In this document: piece by piece, positions 14,117 through 22,281 of the stretch
Layout: each line of letters begins with the position of its first letter
Position numbering within the stretch: position 1 is the first letter of the stretch
Assembly: GCA_017935325.1 (NCBI GenBank)
Contig: JAGBHV010000067.1
Location: 1-40,764, forward strand
Length of the DNA: 40,764 bases
Direction: 5' to 3'
Source of the DNA: Clostridia bacterium
Lineage (GTDB): Bacteria > Bacillota > Clostridia > Oscillospirales > Acutalibacteraceae
The notes under the pieces: generated by a model
What the model saw: the letters and a program-made list of their open reading frames with translations, nothing else
What the model was told of the DNA's origin: nothing
Database searches by the model: none
Translations under genes and position numbers: made by a program

Positions 14117-14989
14117 ATGTACAATTTTCCTATTGGTGTAATTGTTGACAGCTTCAGACTTCCTATGGCAGAAGCTGTAAAAAAAGCAAAAGAAGTCGGC
14201 GCACAGGGTATTCAGGTTTATGCGTCTCACGGAGATATGGCTCCTGAAAATATGACTCCTGCAAAAATTGCCGAATTCAAAAAGTTAGTAAGTGATAATG
14301 GCCTTGTTATCTCTGCTCTTTGCGGTGACCTTGGCGGTGACGGATTTGTTCACCCCGATAAAAATGCCGAAAAGGTTGAAAAATCAAAGAGAATTCTTGA
14401 CCTTGCAAAAGAACTAGGTACAGATATTGTAACTACTCATATCGGTGTTGTACCTAACGACCCTGAAAACGAAAGATATAAAATTATGCAGGCTGCTTGC
14501 TTTGAACTCAGTTCATATGCTGACACAATTCAGTCACATTTCGCAGTTGAAACAGGTCCTGAAAAATCAATTATTCTTAAAAAATTCCTTGATTCACTCG
14601 GCTCAAGAGGTGTAGGTGTTAACCTTGACCCTGCAAACCTTATTATGGTTTCAGGTGATGCTCCTGTTGAAGCAGTTTATAATCTTAAGGATTATATTGT
14701 ACATACACATGCAAAAGACGGTTATATGCGTTTCTATGAAAACCCTGAAATCGTTTACGGCATGCCCGGTGCACGTGAAATGGCTGAAGGCGAACACGCA
14801 ATCGAAGGTGATTCTTATGAAGAAGTACCGCTCGGTGCAGGTTCAGTTCCGTTCCCGTACTATCTCAGAGCTCTTGAAGATATCGGCTATAAAGGCTTCC
14901 TTACAATTGAAAGAGAAGTAGGCGCTGACCCTGCAAAAGATATCGGACTTGCAGTTAAATATCTTCAGAGTATTATTAACGAGGGTTAA
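14117..14989 (+). CDS. TIM-barrel sugar isomerase/epimerase (AP_endonuc_2 family), first copy
   Basis: A protein of 290 residues, the usual size for this barrel family. The metal-binding residues expected in xylose-isomerase-like and ketose 3-epimerase-like barrels are visible: Glu145 in AVETGPE, Asp171 in NLDPAN, His196 and His198 in VHTHAKD, and Glu265 in TIERE. The fold catalyses isomerisation, epimerisation or, in some members, glycoside cleavage of oxidised sugars. An AGAGGTAG site lies upstream. The next gene begins 3 bases after the stop, so the two TIM-barrel proteins are co-expressed, divergent from the Gfo/Idh/MocA enzyme. The substrate cannot be named. Confidence 0.9.
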   Translation: MYNFPIGVIVDSFRLPMAEAVKKAKEVGAQGIQVYASHGDMAPENMTPAKIAEFKKLVSDNGLVISALCGDLGGDGFVHPDKNAEKVEKSKRILDLAKELGTDIVTTHIGVVPNDPENERYKIMQAACFELSSYADTIQSHFAVETGPEKSIILKKFLDSLGSRGVGVNLDPANLIMVSGDAPVEAVYNLKDYIVHTHAKDGYMRFYENPEIVYGMPGAREMAEGEHAIEGDSYEEVPLGAGSVPFPYYLRALEDIGYKGFLTIEREVGADPAKDIGLAVKYLQSIINEG

Positions 14990-14992
14990 TTT

Positions 14993-15859
14993 ATGAAATT
15001 TTCAGTATCATCATACAGCTTTCAGAAACTTCTGAATTCAGGAGAATATACCCATTTTTCGCTTATAGAGAAAGTTAAAGAAATGGGCTTTGATGCTATA
15101 GAATATACCGATTTAATGGTCCCCGAAAACAAAACAGAGCTTGAGTTTGCAAAAGAACTTAAAGCCGAAGCTGAAAGAGTCGGCATTGAAATTTCAAGCT
15201 ATACTGTGGGAGCTGATATGTTAAACGGCTGCGACGGTGACCTTGAAAAAGAAATTGAACGCATTAAAGGCAAGGTTGATGTGGCGGAAGCACTTGGTGT
15301 TAAGTTTATGCGTCACGATGCGGGCTGGGGATATAAAGACGAAAGAAAGTCTTATATGGGCTTTGATGAGGCTCTTCCCGTGTTTGTAAAAGGTTGCAAG
15401 GCTGTTACTGAGTATGCAAAAACGAAAGGCATCGTAACAATGATTGAAAATCACGGATTTTTCTGTCAGGATTCTGACCGTGTTGAAAAAGTTGTGTGCG
15501 GTGTTGCAGACCCCAACTTCGGTGTGCTTTTTGACTGCGGAAATTTCCTTTGTGCAGATGAAAACCCTGTTATTGCAGCAGGTAAACTTGCAAACTATGT
15601 AAAATATGTTCACGCGAAAGATTTCTTTATCCGTAGCGGAATGGGTTATGACCCCGGTTGCGGTTTCTTCCGCACAAGAGGCGGCAATTACCTGAGAGGA
15701 ACTATTGTAGGGCAGGGTGATGCACCTGTAAAGCAGTGCATTGAAGTAATTAAGAATGCAGGCTACGACGGCTATTTCAGTGTTGAGTTTGAAGGTATTG
15801 AAGAAAACATTCAGGCAGTTGAACAAGGCCTTAAAAATCTTAAACTTTTTGCAGAATAA
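14993..15859 (+). CDS. TIM-barrel sugar isomerase/epimerase (AP_endonuc_2 family), second copy
   Basis: A protein of 288 residues in the same fold but clearly different from its neighbour. Likely metal ligands are Glu152 in MIENHG, Asp181 in LFDCGN, His207 in YVHAKD and Glu265 in SVEFEG. The Arg-rich loop GCGFFRTRGG at 222-231 has no counterpart in the first copy and may shape the active site. The GAGGGT ribosome site lies inside the end of the previous gene. Two related but distinct barrels next to one oxidoreductase suggest consecutive steps on the same sugar and not a simple duplication. The product is unknown. Confidence 0.88.
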   Translation: MKFSVSSYSFQKLLNSGEYTHFSLIEKVKEMGFDAIEYTDLMVPENKTELEFAKELKAEAERVGIEISSYTVGADMLNGCDGDLEKEIERIKGKVDVAEALGVKFMRHDAGWGYKDERKSYMGFDEALPVFVKGCKAVTEYAKTKGIVTMIENHGFFCQDSDRVEKVVCGVADPNFGVLFDCGNFLCADENPVIAAGKLANYVKYVHAKDFFIRSGMGYDPGCGFFRTRGGNYLRGTIVGQGDAPVKQCIEVIKNAGYDGYFSVEFEGIEENIQAVEQGLKNLKLFAE

Positions 15860-15872
15860 GAAAAATTATTTT

Positions 15873-15906
15873 AAATGCTCCTGAAAACAATTCGGGAGCA
15901 TTTTTA
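15873..15906 (+). terminator. Intrinsic terminator of the isomerase operon
   Basis: A 13-bp stem (15873-15885 with 15891-15903, one G-U pair) with a 5-base loop, running into T's. Confidence 0.92.
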
Positions 15907-15920
15907 TTGCTTCTTACCTC

Positions 15921-15950
15921 TTGACTTTACGTAATTTATGATGTTATAAT
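15921..15950 (+). promoter_or_regulatory. Promoter of the 16001 surface-protein gene
   Basis: TTGACT (15921-15926) and TATAAT (15945-15950, preceded by an extended TG) are 18 bases apart, about 50 bases before the start codon. Confidence 0.85.
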
Positions 15951-16000
15951 TATTGTGTGTTAATAATTTGTTAATTTTTAAGAAAGGAAGAATGGTTTAA

Positions 16001-18418
16001 ATGAGTAAGAAAATACTTTCGGTCATACTCGCAACGATTATGCTTGTAGGTTGTTTCGCTTTACCTACTCAGGCAAGAGATGCAGGTATAGGCACCGGTG
16101 CCGAAAGCTTTAATCCTGTAAAATTTTACGTAGACAAGGAAACTCTTATCGGTACAAGTGTCAACACAAAGGTTAATGTTGAGATAGTTGATAAAAATTA
16201 TCAGATAAGGCTGAATTCAGTTGAAGCATACATTCCTTATTATACTGAAGGCGGCATATCTTACCTTGATGTGGCATACACCAAAGGAATGATAGTTTCA
16301 GGTGCGGAAGCACTTACAGTTACAGGCACTTTAACAGCAAATGTAAACTCTGTTGTGCGTTATACTTTCAATTACGATATCCTTGATAAAAAGAATAATA
16401 CAGTGTGGAAAAACCTTACAGGATACACATACGCATTTGTAAGCAGCAACGAATCAAAAACAGGTGCAGTAGGCTCTTACCATGCTTATCCGGGAAATCT
16501 GAGCGATGGTTGTTATTTTGAAGTGCTTGAAACACTCAACACAACTTACGTCCAGCAGGCAGAACTTCAGTTACTTTATAAAGTAAGAACGCAGTCAGCA
16601 TGGAATTATCGCGACCCCAGAACGCGTGGTGTTGGCGTAATCTCAGGTAATCAACCTTCAACGCTTACTATGATGCCGGATAACAACGGCACAAATACAG
16701 AAGGAACAATGAACTGGCCCAAGTGCGGTGCAGTTTATCGTTCAGACAGTGCTGATTGGATAAGAATGACAGAGCCCGAATCAGGCTACTATAATTTCAC
16801 AGTCAGCTTCAATACATGGAATGACGAATGGGAAGACCAGTCTAATATCACAGAAACAACTGAAATGTACTATATCAGAAGTTCTGATAAAGTTGATGCA
16901 TATAACACTGCAAACAAATATATCAAATCAAACACACTTTTTGCAGATGGCTATTATGTGCAGAAGGGCAGATATACTGAAGACAGCTGGAATGCTTTCG
17001 TGAATGCTCTTGATGTAGCTTATCAGGTTGCTTTGTCTGTTCCCAATGCAAACCACGGATACAAACTTGCTTGCGTAAATGCACAGTCAGCAAATGAAGC
17101 ACTTGATGCAGCTTTCAAAAACCTTAAAGAAGCAGAACATGATTTCTATGCACACAAAGACCCGGTTATCACTCCTGCAACTTGCACAGAAGAAGGCTCA
17201 GAACATTTAACTTGTATCTGCGGCGAAACAAAAACAAATGTAATTTCAGCTACAGGTCACACACGCGGTGCATGGAACGTGATAAAACAGGCAACATGCA
17301 ATGAAGAAGGTAAAGAGGAAATCCGTTGTACTGTTTGTAATGAAATAGTTGAAGAAAAGGTAACTCCGAAAATTGCACATATTTTTGAAACAACAGTAAC
17401 AGAGCCTGATTGCACGAATCAGGGTTACACAACTTATGTATGCACAGTATGCGGCTACACGTATACAAGCGATTATGTTGCACCGAACGGTCACGATTAT
17501 AATTATGTAAAAATAGATCCCACCTGCACAGAACAGGGCTATACATTGTGCGCTTGTAAGAATTGTGATTACAGAACTACAAATAACTATACATCTGCAA
17601 CGGGACATACTTATGATGCAGTTGTAACAGAACCTGCTTGTACAGAACAGGGATACACAACATACACATGCACAGTTTGTAGTGACAGTTATGTTGCGGA
17701 TTACACCACTCCTGCAGGTCATACATCTGCAGAAGCAGTTGAAGAAAACAGAATTGAAGCAGATTGCGAAAATGCAGGCTCATACGATATGGTAGTTTAC
17801 TGCTTGGTATGTAACGAAGAATTATCACGTGAAACATTTGCGATTGATGCTCTCGGTCATAGTGAAGGTGAAACTGTTGAAGAAAACAGAATTGAACCTA
17901 CAATGACTGAAAACGGTTCATATGATAAAGTGGTTTATTGTGCTGTATGTAACAAAGAACTGAGCCGTGAAACGGTCGTTCTTCCAATGACAGGCGGATA
18001 TTTCAGGGAAGCTGAAGGCTCAACAACTGTTATCAATAAAGAACTCAGCTTTATTTACGGCCTTGATATAGGTCTTGCAGACATTGAAGAATACGTTGAA
18101 TATGCAGCAAATGTTTCTTATGAACTTTCAGACGGTGTCGGCACAGGCTCTGTTGTTACAACATACCTTAATGGTGAAGAATGGGAAAAATATATCGTTG
18201 TAATTTTCGGCGACCTTAACTGCGACGGTGTTATCGATATTTATGATGCCTCAATTCTTGCTGCAATCGTAAACGGTGATATGGAAGTTGAAGAAGGTTC
18301 AGCGATTTCATTTGCAGCTGACCTGAATGGTGACACAGCAATTGATATTTATGACCTTGCAATTCTTAATGCTGTTGTAAACGGCGAAACAGAAATAAGT
18401 CAGGTTCCGATAATGTAA
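16001..18418 (+). CDS. Large secreted protein with Cys-x2-Cys repeats and C-terminal dockerin
   Basis: A protein of 805 residues. The signal region reads ILATIMLVGCFALPTQA. LVGC resembles a lipobox, but TQA-R is also a good signal-peptidase I site, so lipidation is uncertain. After a roughly 350-residue N-terminal domain shared with the next gene, a FIVAR-like segment has RYTEDSWNAFVNALDVA and the family's spaced AL/A pattern. About six repeats follow (about 385-665), each of the type CTEQGYTTYTC-x2-C ending in GH. They probably bind metal or form disulfides. The C-terminus is a dockerin with loops DLNCDGVID and DLNGDTAID. No catalytic domain is recognised. The dockerin implies docking on a cohesin protein at the cell surface. 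Confidence 0.83.
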   Translation: MSKKILSVILATIMLVGCFALPTQARDAGIGTGAESFNPVKFYVDKETLIGTSVNTKVNVEIVDKNYQIRLNSVEAYIPYYTEGGISYLDVAYTKGMIVSGAEALTVTGTLTANVNSVVRYTFNYDILDKKNNTVWKNLTGYTYAFVSSNESKTGAVGSYHAYPGNLSDGCYFEVLETLNTTYVQQAELQLLYKVRTQSAWNYRDPRTRGVGVISGNQPSTLTMMPDNNGTNTEGTMNWPKCGAVYRSDSADWIRMTEPESGYYNFTVSFNTWNDEWEDQSNITETTEMYYIRSSDKVDAYNTANKYIKSNTLFADGYYVQKGRYTEDSWNAFVNALDVAYQVALSVPNANHGYKLACVNAQSANEALDAAFKNLKEAEHDFYAHKDPVITPATCTEEGSEHLTCICGETKTNVISATGHTRGAWNVIKQATCNEEGKEEIRCTVCNEIVEEKVTPKIAHIFETTVTEPDCTNQGYTTYVCTVCGYTYTSDYVAPNGHDYNYVKIDPTCTEQGYTLCACKNCDYRTTNNYTSATGHTYDAVVTEPACTEQGYTTYTCTVCSDSYVADYTTPAGHTSAEAVEENRIEADCENAGSYDMVVYCLVCNEELSRETFAIDALGHSEGETVEENRIEPTMTENGSYDKVVYCAVCNKELSRETVVLPMTGGYFREAEGSTTVINKELSFIYGLDIGLADIEEYVEYAANVSYELSDGVGTGSVVTTYLNGEEWEKYIVVIFGDLNCDGVIDIYDASILAAIVNGDMEVEEGSAISFAADLNGDTAIDIYDLAILNAVVNGETEISQVPIM

Positions 18419-18449
18419 ATTATGTAAGAACGAATCTATTTAAGTTGAT

Positions 18450-18489
18450 AAAAAATCTTCTGCGCAATTAAAACGCAGGAGATTTTTTG
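18450..18489 (+). terminator. Intrinsic terminator after the 16001 gene
   Basis: A 15-bp stem (18450-18464 with 18474-18488, one G-U pair) with a 9-base loop. The right arm ends in six T. Confidence 0.9.
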
Positions 18490-18572
18490 TTTGTTGCACT
18501 TGATTTATAAAACCAAAAGTGATATCATTATATTGTATAGTTATATTTAGAAACTATGGGGAGGAAAATGAA

Positions 18573-21524
18573 ATGTTCAAAAAGGTTATTTCTGTAATTC
18601 TTGCATTGACAATTGTCTTTGGTTGTTTCTCTATGGCAATTGTAGCTGATGCCCGTCAGGTAGGTGTCGGCGGCGGTGCTGAAAGCTTCAATCCTGTTAA
18701 GTTTTCTCAGGATGTTGCAAGCATCGGCAAGACAGACAACATTAATGTTAATTTTGTAGCGAAAATCACTGATAAGAATTATAAGGTAAAAATCAGATCA
18801 ATCAGTGTTGCGTTACCTTTCCTTGAAGCAGGTGACGAATCAAATCTGACTGTTACTTATGCATCAGGTGATGTTGTTACAGATGAAACAAAATATCCCG
18901 TAACAGGTTATATTACTGCATCAACAAACTCTGTAGCCCGTTATACCATTACTTATGATATTCTTGATAAAAACGATAACACAGTATGGAAAAACCTTAC
19001 AGGCTATGCTTACGGTCAGTTTTCAGGTTCAAATGAAAGAACAGGTGCTATAGGTACATATCCTGATGACCCCGGTCAGGTTCATTCAGGTGCTTACTTT
19101 ACATCTATTGATAAGCTGAACTCATGTTATGTTCAGGTAGGTTCTGCAGCACTTCTTTATACTCTGAAAACACAGCACTTGTTCTTCACTTTCGATAAGA
19201 GAACAACAGAAACAGCTGTTATTTCAGGTAATGCACCTTCAACACTCCGTACATATCCTGTTGATTGGCCCTCAGTTATGTGGTGGCGTCAGGAAGCTGA
19301 AGGCACATGGCTTATGTGGTCAACTCCCGAATCAGGATATTATAACTTCACTCTTGATATGAACTCCAATAATGCATCCTGGGATGAAGAAACAAATACA
19401 ATCGTAAGCACAGAGATGTATTACCTTGACCAGTGGGACAGAATGAATGCAGAAGATATTACTGATAAAATCCTCGGCATTGATGGTATGTTCCTGCAGG
19501 GCTATTACGTTCAAAAGGGCAGATATACAGAAGATTCATGGAATAACCTTATGACTGCTATGGATATGGCACAGCAGGTTATGCTTACAACACCCGGACC
19601 TAACTATGGCTTTAAAATTGCCTGTCAGAACGGTACATATGCAGATGATAATCTTATAAGAGCTTTCAACAACCTTCAGGAAGCACCTTGTGACTGGGAA
19701 ACATACAAAGACCCGATAGTTGGTGCAGGCGGTTCATGCGGTGCAGGCGGTTCAATAGTCTATACTTGTATCTGCGGTAAAACAAAAACAGAATCCACAA
19801 GCACAGATAATTGTACACCCTCAAGCGAATGGACAGAGATTACACCTCCTTCATGTACTGTAGCAGGTCTTGAAGCACAGTTGTGTATCTATTGTTCAAG
19901 CATTGTAAACACGCGTGAGATAGAGCCTTTAGGACATGAGTATACAACGGAAGTTGTACCTGCAGGCTGTTATACACAGGGTTATACAAAATACACTTGT
20001 ATCAGAGGCGACCATGAGTATCAGGATGATTTCACTCCTGTAAGAGGTCATGTTCACGGTTATTATGAATATAAATATCCCACAGCGATATTCGGTGGTT
20101 ATAAAATTTCCCACTGTGCTGATTGTGATATAGTTATTTCAACTGAAGAAATGGCAAAACCTGAAGGCACTATTGTTTTCAGCCTGCAGTCAAATGATAA
20201 TACTTTCTTCACGACTGCTATGAATCTGAGCACAATGAAAACGACTTTCTTTGTTCCTAAAAAGGCAGTAATTGACACAAGCGGTGTTAAAACAGACCTT
20301 TTAGTAGACGAAATTCCTGCTCTCAGTATTGAAAACTACAAAGGTCAGGTGCTGACTTATCAGGGCGGTGCAACCGCAGAATCAGGCAAAGAATTCAACT
20401 TTGAAGATTATTTTAATGGTTTCTCAAATGCTGAATTAGCAGGCCGTGTTATAACTTATAACGAGAAAAACGAAGAAACAGCGTTAGGCTTCAATTATAA
20501 CATTACAACAAAATCAGATGAAAACGAGCTTTATGTAATCAGTGCAACACCTACTGACGAAGAAGCTATCGGTGCTGCAATGACAGAGCTGCTTTCTCAT
20601 TTCTCTTCTGAAAAAATCAGAGCAAATGACAAGCTTCCTGAAGATGAAGATATGCGTAACCTTATTACAAATCAGATTAAACTTCCCGGCTCAGCATATA
20701 TTCAGACAGGTACAACAAAGCTTACTCTTGAAGACCCCGAAGAAGTATATACATTCAGCAAGGTTATGGACAGACCCACTTTTGTTTATGAAGATGCTGA
20801 AGCAACAGACGCACAGGTTGAAATCTTCCTTCCTGTGGGAACAAGCTTCTTAATCGGTAACCATAAGGTAATACTTCAGGACTTTGTCACACTCAAGCTT
20901 TCAGGCTGCGGAGAAAATGAAACTGTGGAAAGTCTTGTAGCTGACCTTGAAGCATGCACAACAGGCGATGAGACAATTGAAACTGTAACAATCTTCCTTG
21001 CAGAACTTCTCAACTCTGCAAACCGTCAGGAAAACCTTGCACTTGATATTGTTATTAATCCTGCAGGCTACAGTGTCTCAGGTACAGTTGAAAGCTTCGC
21101 TCCTTATGAAGGTGCAGACGGCACTGAAATGACATCTATCGCATTATTGCAGGGCGATGAAATCGTTGACTGGGTAGACGTTATGGGTGAAGGTGTTCAG
21201 GAATTCACTTTCTCGAGCGTTAAGAGTGGTACATATACTGTTGAAGTTATGAAATTCAACCATGTAGTACGTACATACGAGCTTGTTGTTGAAGGCGATG
21301 AAATAACAGGTCTTGAATACAAAATCCATCTTTACGGTGATATAGATGGTAACGGTAAATTAAACGTTATGGACTATAACAAAGTTCTTCGTCACGTTAA
21401 AAAGGTTCAGTTGCTTGAAGGTTACGAACTTCTTTGTGCAGACGTAGATGAAAATGGTAAGGTTAACGTTATGGACTACAACGCAATTCTTAAACATGTT
21501 AAGAAAGTTGCTTCTCTCTGGTAA
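18573..21524 (+). CDS. Large secreted Cys-repeat and dockerin protein, paralogue of the 16001 gene
   Basis: A protein of 983 residues from ATG 18573, which has a GGGGAGG site upstream. An in-frame start 18 codons earlier lacks one and would put a non-signal stretch in front of the signal peptide. A signal peptide ends near VADA-RQ. The following roughly 330 residues parallel the 16001 protein (AESFNPVKF, VWKNLTGYAYG, RYTEDSWNNLMTAMD). Fewer and more degenerate Cys-repeats follow, then a long unassigned middle region and an Ig-like/carboxypeptidase-regulatory-like domain (SVSGTVESF to HVVRTYELVV). The C-terminal dockerin has loops DIDGNGKLN and DVDENGKVN. The two proteins differ in the dockerin as well as the middle, so they may have different cohesin partners or cargo. 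No enzymatic motif is recognised. Confidence 0.83.
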   Translation: MFKKVISVILALTIVFGCFSMAIVADARQVGVGGGAESFNPVKFSQDVASIGKTDNINVNFVAKITDKNYKVKIRSISVALPFLEAGDESNLTVTYASGDVVTDETKYPVTGYITASTNSVARYTITYDILDKNDNTVWKNLTGYAYGQFSGSNERTGAIGTYPDDPGQVHSGAYFTSIDKLNSCYVQVGSAALLYTLKTQHLFFTFDKRTTETAVISGNAPSTLRTYPVDWPSVMWWRQEAEGTWLMWSTPESGYYNFTLDMNSNNASWDEETNTIVSTEMYYLDQWDRMNAEDITDKILGIDGMFLQGYYVQKGRYTEDSWNNLMTAMDMAQQVMLTTPGPNYGFKIACQNGTYADDNLIRAFNNLQEAPCDWETYKDPIVGAGGSCGAGGSIVYTCICGKTKTESTSTDNCTPSSEWTEITPPSCTVAGLEAQLCIYCSSIVNTREIEPLGHEYTTEVVPAGCYTQGYTKYTCIRGDHEYQDDFTPVRGHVHGYYEYKYPTAIFGGYKISHCADCDIVISTEEMAKPEGTIVFSLQSNDNTFFTTAMNLSTMKTTFFVPKKAVIDTSGVKTDLLVDEIPALSIENYKGQVLTYQGGATAESGKEFNFEDYFNGFSNAELAGRVITYNEKNEETALGFNYNITTKSDENELYVISATPTDEEAIGAAMTELLSHFSSEKIRANDKLPEDEDMRNLITNQIKLPGSAYIQTGTTKLTLEDPEEVYTFSKVMDRPTFVYEDAEATDAQVEIFLPVGTSFLIGNHKVILQDFVTLKLSGCGENETVESLVADLEACTTGDETIETVTIFLAELLNSANRQENLALDIVINPAGYSVSGTVESFAPYEGADGTEMTSIALLQGDEIVDWVDVMGEGVQEFTFSSVKSGTYTVEVMKFNHVVRTYELVVEGDEITGLEYKIHLYGDIDGNGKLNVMDYNKVLRHVKKVQLLEGYELLCADVDENGKVNVMDYNAILKHVKKVASLW

Positions 21525-21537
21525 AAACTTCAGATTT

Positions 21538-21567
21538 AAGCTCCTGCGGTAACGCAGGAGCTTTTTT
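21538..21567 (+). terminator. Strong intrinsic terminator after the 18573 gene
   Basis: An 11-bp perfect stem (21538-21548 with 21553-21563), GTAA loop, then a T-run. Confidence 0.96.
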
Positions 21568-21573
21568 TGCTTT

Positions 21574-21634
21574 GTTGAAAAAGTAATTTTCGACAGTCTG
21601 CGGCCCTGAAAATGTTGATTTTCAGGGATTTTTT
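21574..21634 (+). terminator. Second hairpin-terminator region before the dcw cluster
   Basis: The 313-base gap 21525-21837 holds the first terminator (21538), an 8-bp hairpin (21574-21581 with 21587-21594), then a further terminator. The latter has a 10-bp perfect stem (21604-21613 with 21618-21627) followed by A and seven T. The dcw promoter and MraZ boxes fill the rest. The doubled terminator insulates the dcw cluster from upstream transcription. Confidence 0.85.
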
Positions 21635-21682
21635 TATTTCCCGGAAAAATTTAAAAAATGATATATTTTTTTACTGAAATAC

Positions 21683-21712
21683 TTGACTTTTAGTGGTCGA
21701 TGGAGTTATAAT
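21683..21712 (+). promoter_or_regulatory. Promoter of the dcw cluster
   Basis: TTGACT (21683-21688) and TATAAT (21707-21712) are 18 bases apart, directly before the MraZ repeats, with a leader of about 120 bases before mraZ. Confidence 0.86.
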
Positions 21713-21713
21713 T

Positions 21714-21760
21714 GTGGTGCAATGTGGAGTAAAGTAGTGCCGATTGGGTGACGAAGTGGG
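21714..21760 (+). promoter_or_regulatory. Candidate MraZ operator: direct GTGG repeats with 10-bp period
   Basis: GTGG-type cores start at 21714, 21724, 21734 (GTAG) and 21744 (TTGG), each 10 bases apart, with a further GTGGG at 21756. MraZ is known to bind several GTGG-containing direct repeats about one helical turn apart downstream of the mraZ promoter. Here the array begins just after the -10, as expected for autoregulation. Confidence 0.75.
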
Positions 21761-21762
21761 AG

Positions 21763-21791
21763 TTTTCCACTTTTCCACAGAGTTTTCCACA
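21763..21791 (+). repeat. Three TTTTCCAC repeats resembling DnaA boxes
   Basis: TTTTCCAC occurs at 21763-21770, 21771-21778 and 21783-21790. The last two continue as TTTTCCACA, which fits the relaxed DnaA-box consensus TTWTNCACA. They lie between the MraZ repeats and the ribosome site. They could be DnaA-linked control of the dcw cluster, or opposite-strand MraZ-like GTGG sites. Confidence 0.5.
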
Positions 21792-21837
21792 CAAAAGTGG
21801 GAGAATGAGTTGAAAGTTTCGAAAGGAGGGGCATGAA

Positions 21838-22269
21838 ATGGCAGACTTCAAGGGTACATATTACCATTCACTTGATTCAAAGAACAGAATGGTTGTGCCG
21901 TCAGCTTTCAGGGAAGACCTGGGGCAGAACTTTGTTATTATGAAATCCCCACCGAAAGATAAATGTTTAACTCTTTATCCTCTTGAAGAATGGAAGAAGA
22001 TTAAAGAAGAGCTTGATGCTCTTCCTGCAAGTGAGCAGAACAGAAAATATTACAGATGGTTCTTTGCAAGAATAGATGACGGCAGTATGGATAATCAGAG
22101 CCGTGTCGGTCTTAAAGAAAGCTTCAGAGAATTTGCGGGAATCGAAAAAAACATTGCTATTCTCGGTTCGGGTAAGAAAATCGAGATATGGGATGAAGAT
22201 ACTTGGAAAGCACTTAACGAAGAAGCCGAAGAAGAACTTGACTTTGACGTGGATCTTGTAAGATTCTAA
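21838..22269 (+). CDS. mraZ: MraZ transcriptional regulator of the dcw cluster
   Basis: A protein of 143 residues, the usual family length. It carries the two SpoVT/AbrB-like MraZ motifs: HSLDSKNRMVVPSAFRE near 10-26 and DDGSMDNQSRVGLKESFRE near 80-98. MraZ forms ring-shaped oligomers that bind the direct repeats upstream and repress or tune the division cluster. The start has an AAAGGAGGGG site. The gene begins 12 bases before rsmH and opens the dcw cluster, the standard position. The acidic C-terminus (EEAEEELDFDVDLVRF) is typical in character. Confidence 0.96.
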   Translation: MADFKGTYYHSLDSKNRMVVPSAFREDLGQNFVIMKSPPKDKCLTLYPLEEWKKIKEELDALPASEQNRKYYRWFFARIDDGSMDNQSRVGLKESFREFAGIEKNIAILGSGKKIEIWDEDTWKALNEEAEEELDFDVDLVRF

Positions 22270-22281
22270 AGACAGATAATT

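Noticed and set aside
16001-16060. Lipoprotein signal (LVGC) in the 16001 protein
   Set aside because: The paralogue has FGC, which does not fit the lipobox, and both have a good signal-peptidase I site shortly after. A lipobox cannot be excluded, but it is not called.
17246-17837. Long minus-strand frames opposite the Cys-repeat region
   Set aside because: Cys-rich frames are a by-product of the repeated TGC/TGT codons on the other strand. They lack ribosome sites and overlap a well-supported gene.
18519-18572. Upstream extension of the 18573 gene to 18519
   Set aside because: The stretch has no ribosome site and would put a non-signal segment before a clear signal peptide. The ATG at 18573 has GGGGAGG.
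21763-21791. A chromosomal replication origin, because of the TTTTCCACA repeats
   Set aside because: No dnaA, dnaN or AT-rich unwinding region is nearby, the copy number is small, and the repeats lie in the leader of mraZ.
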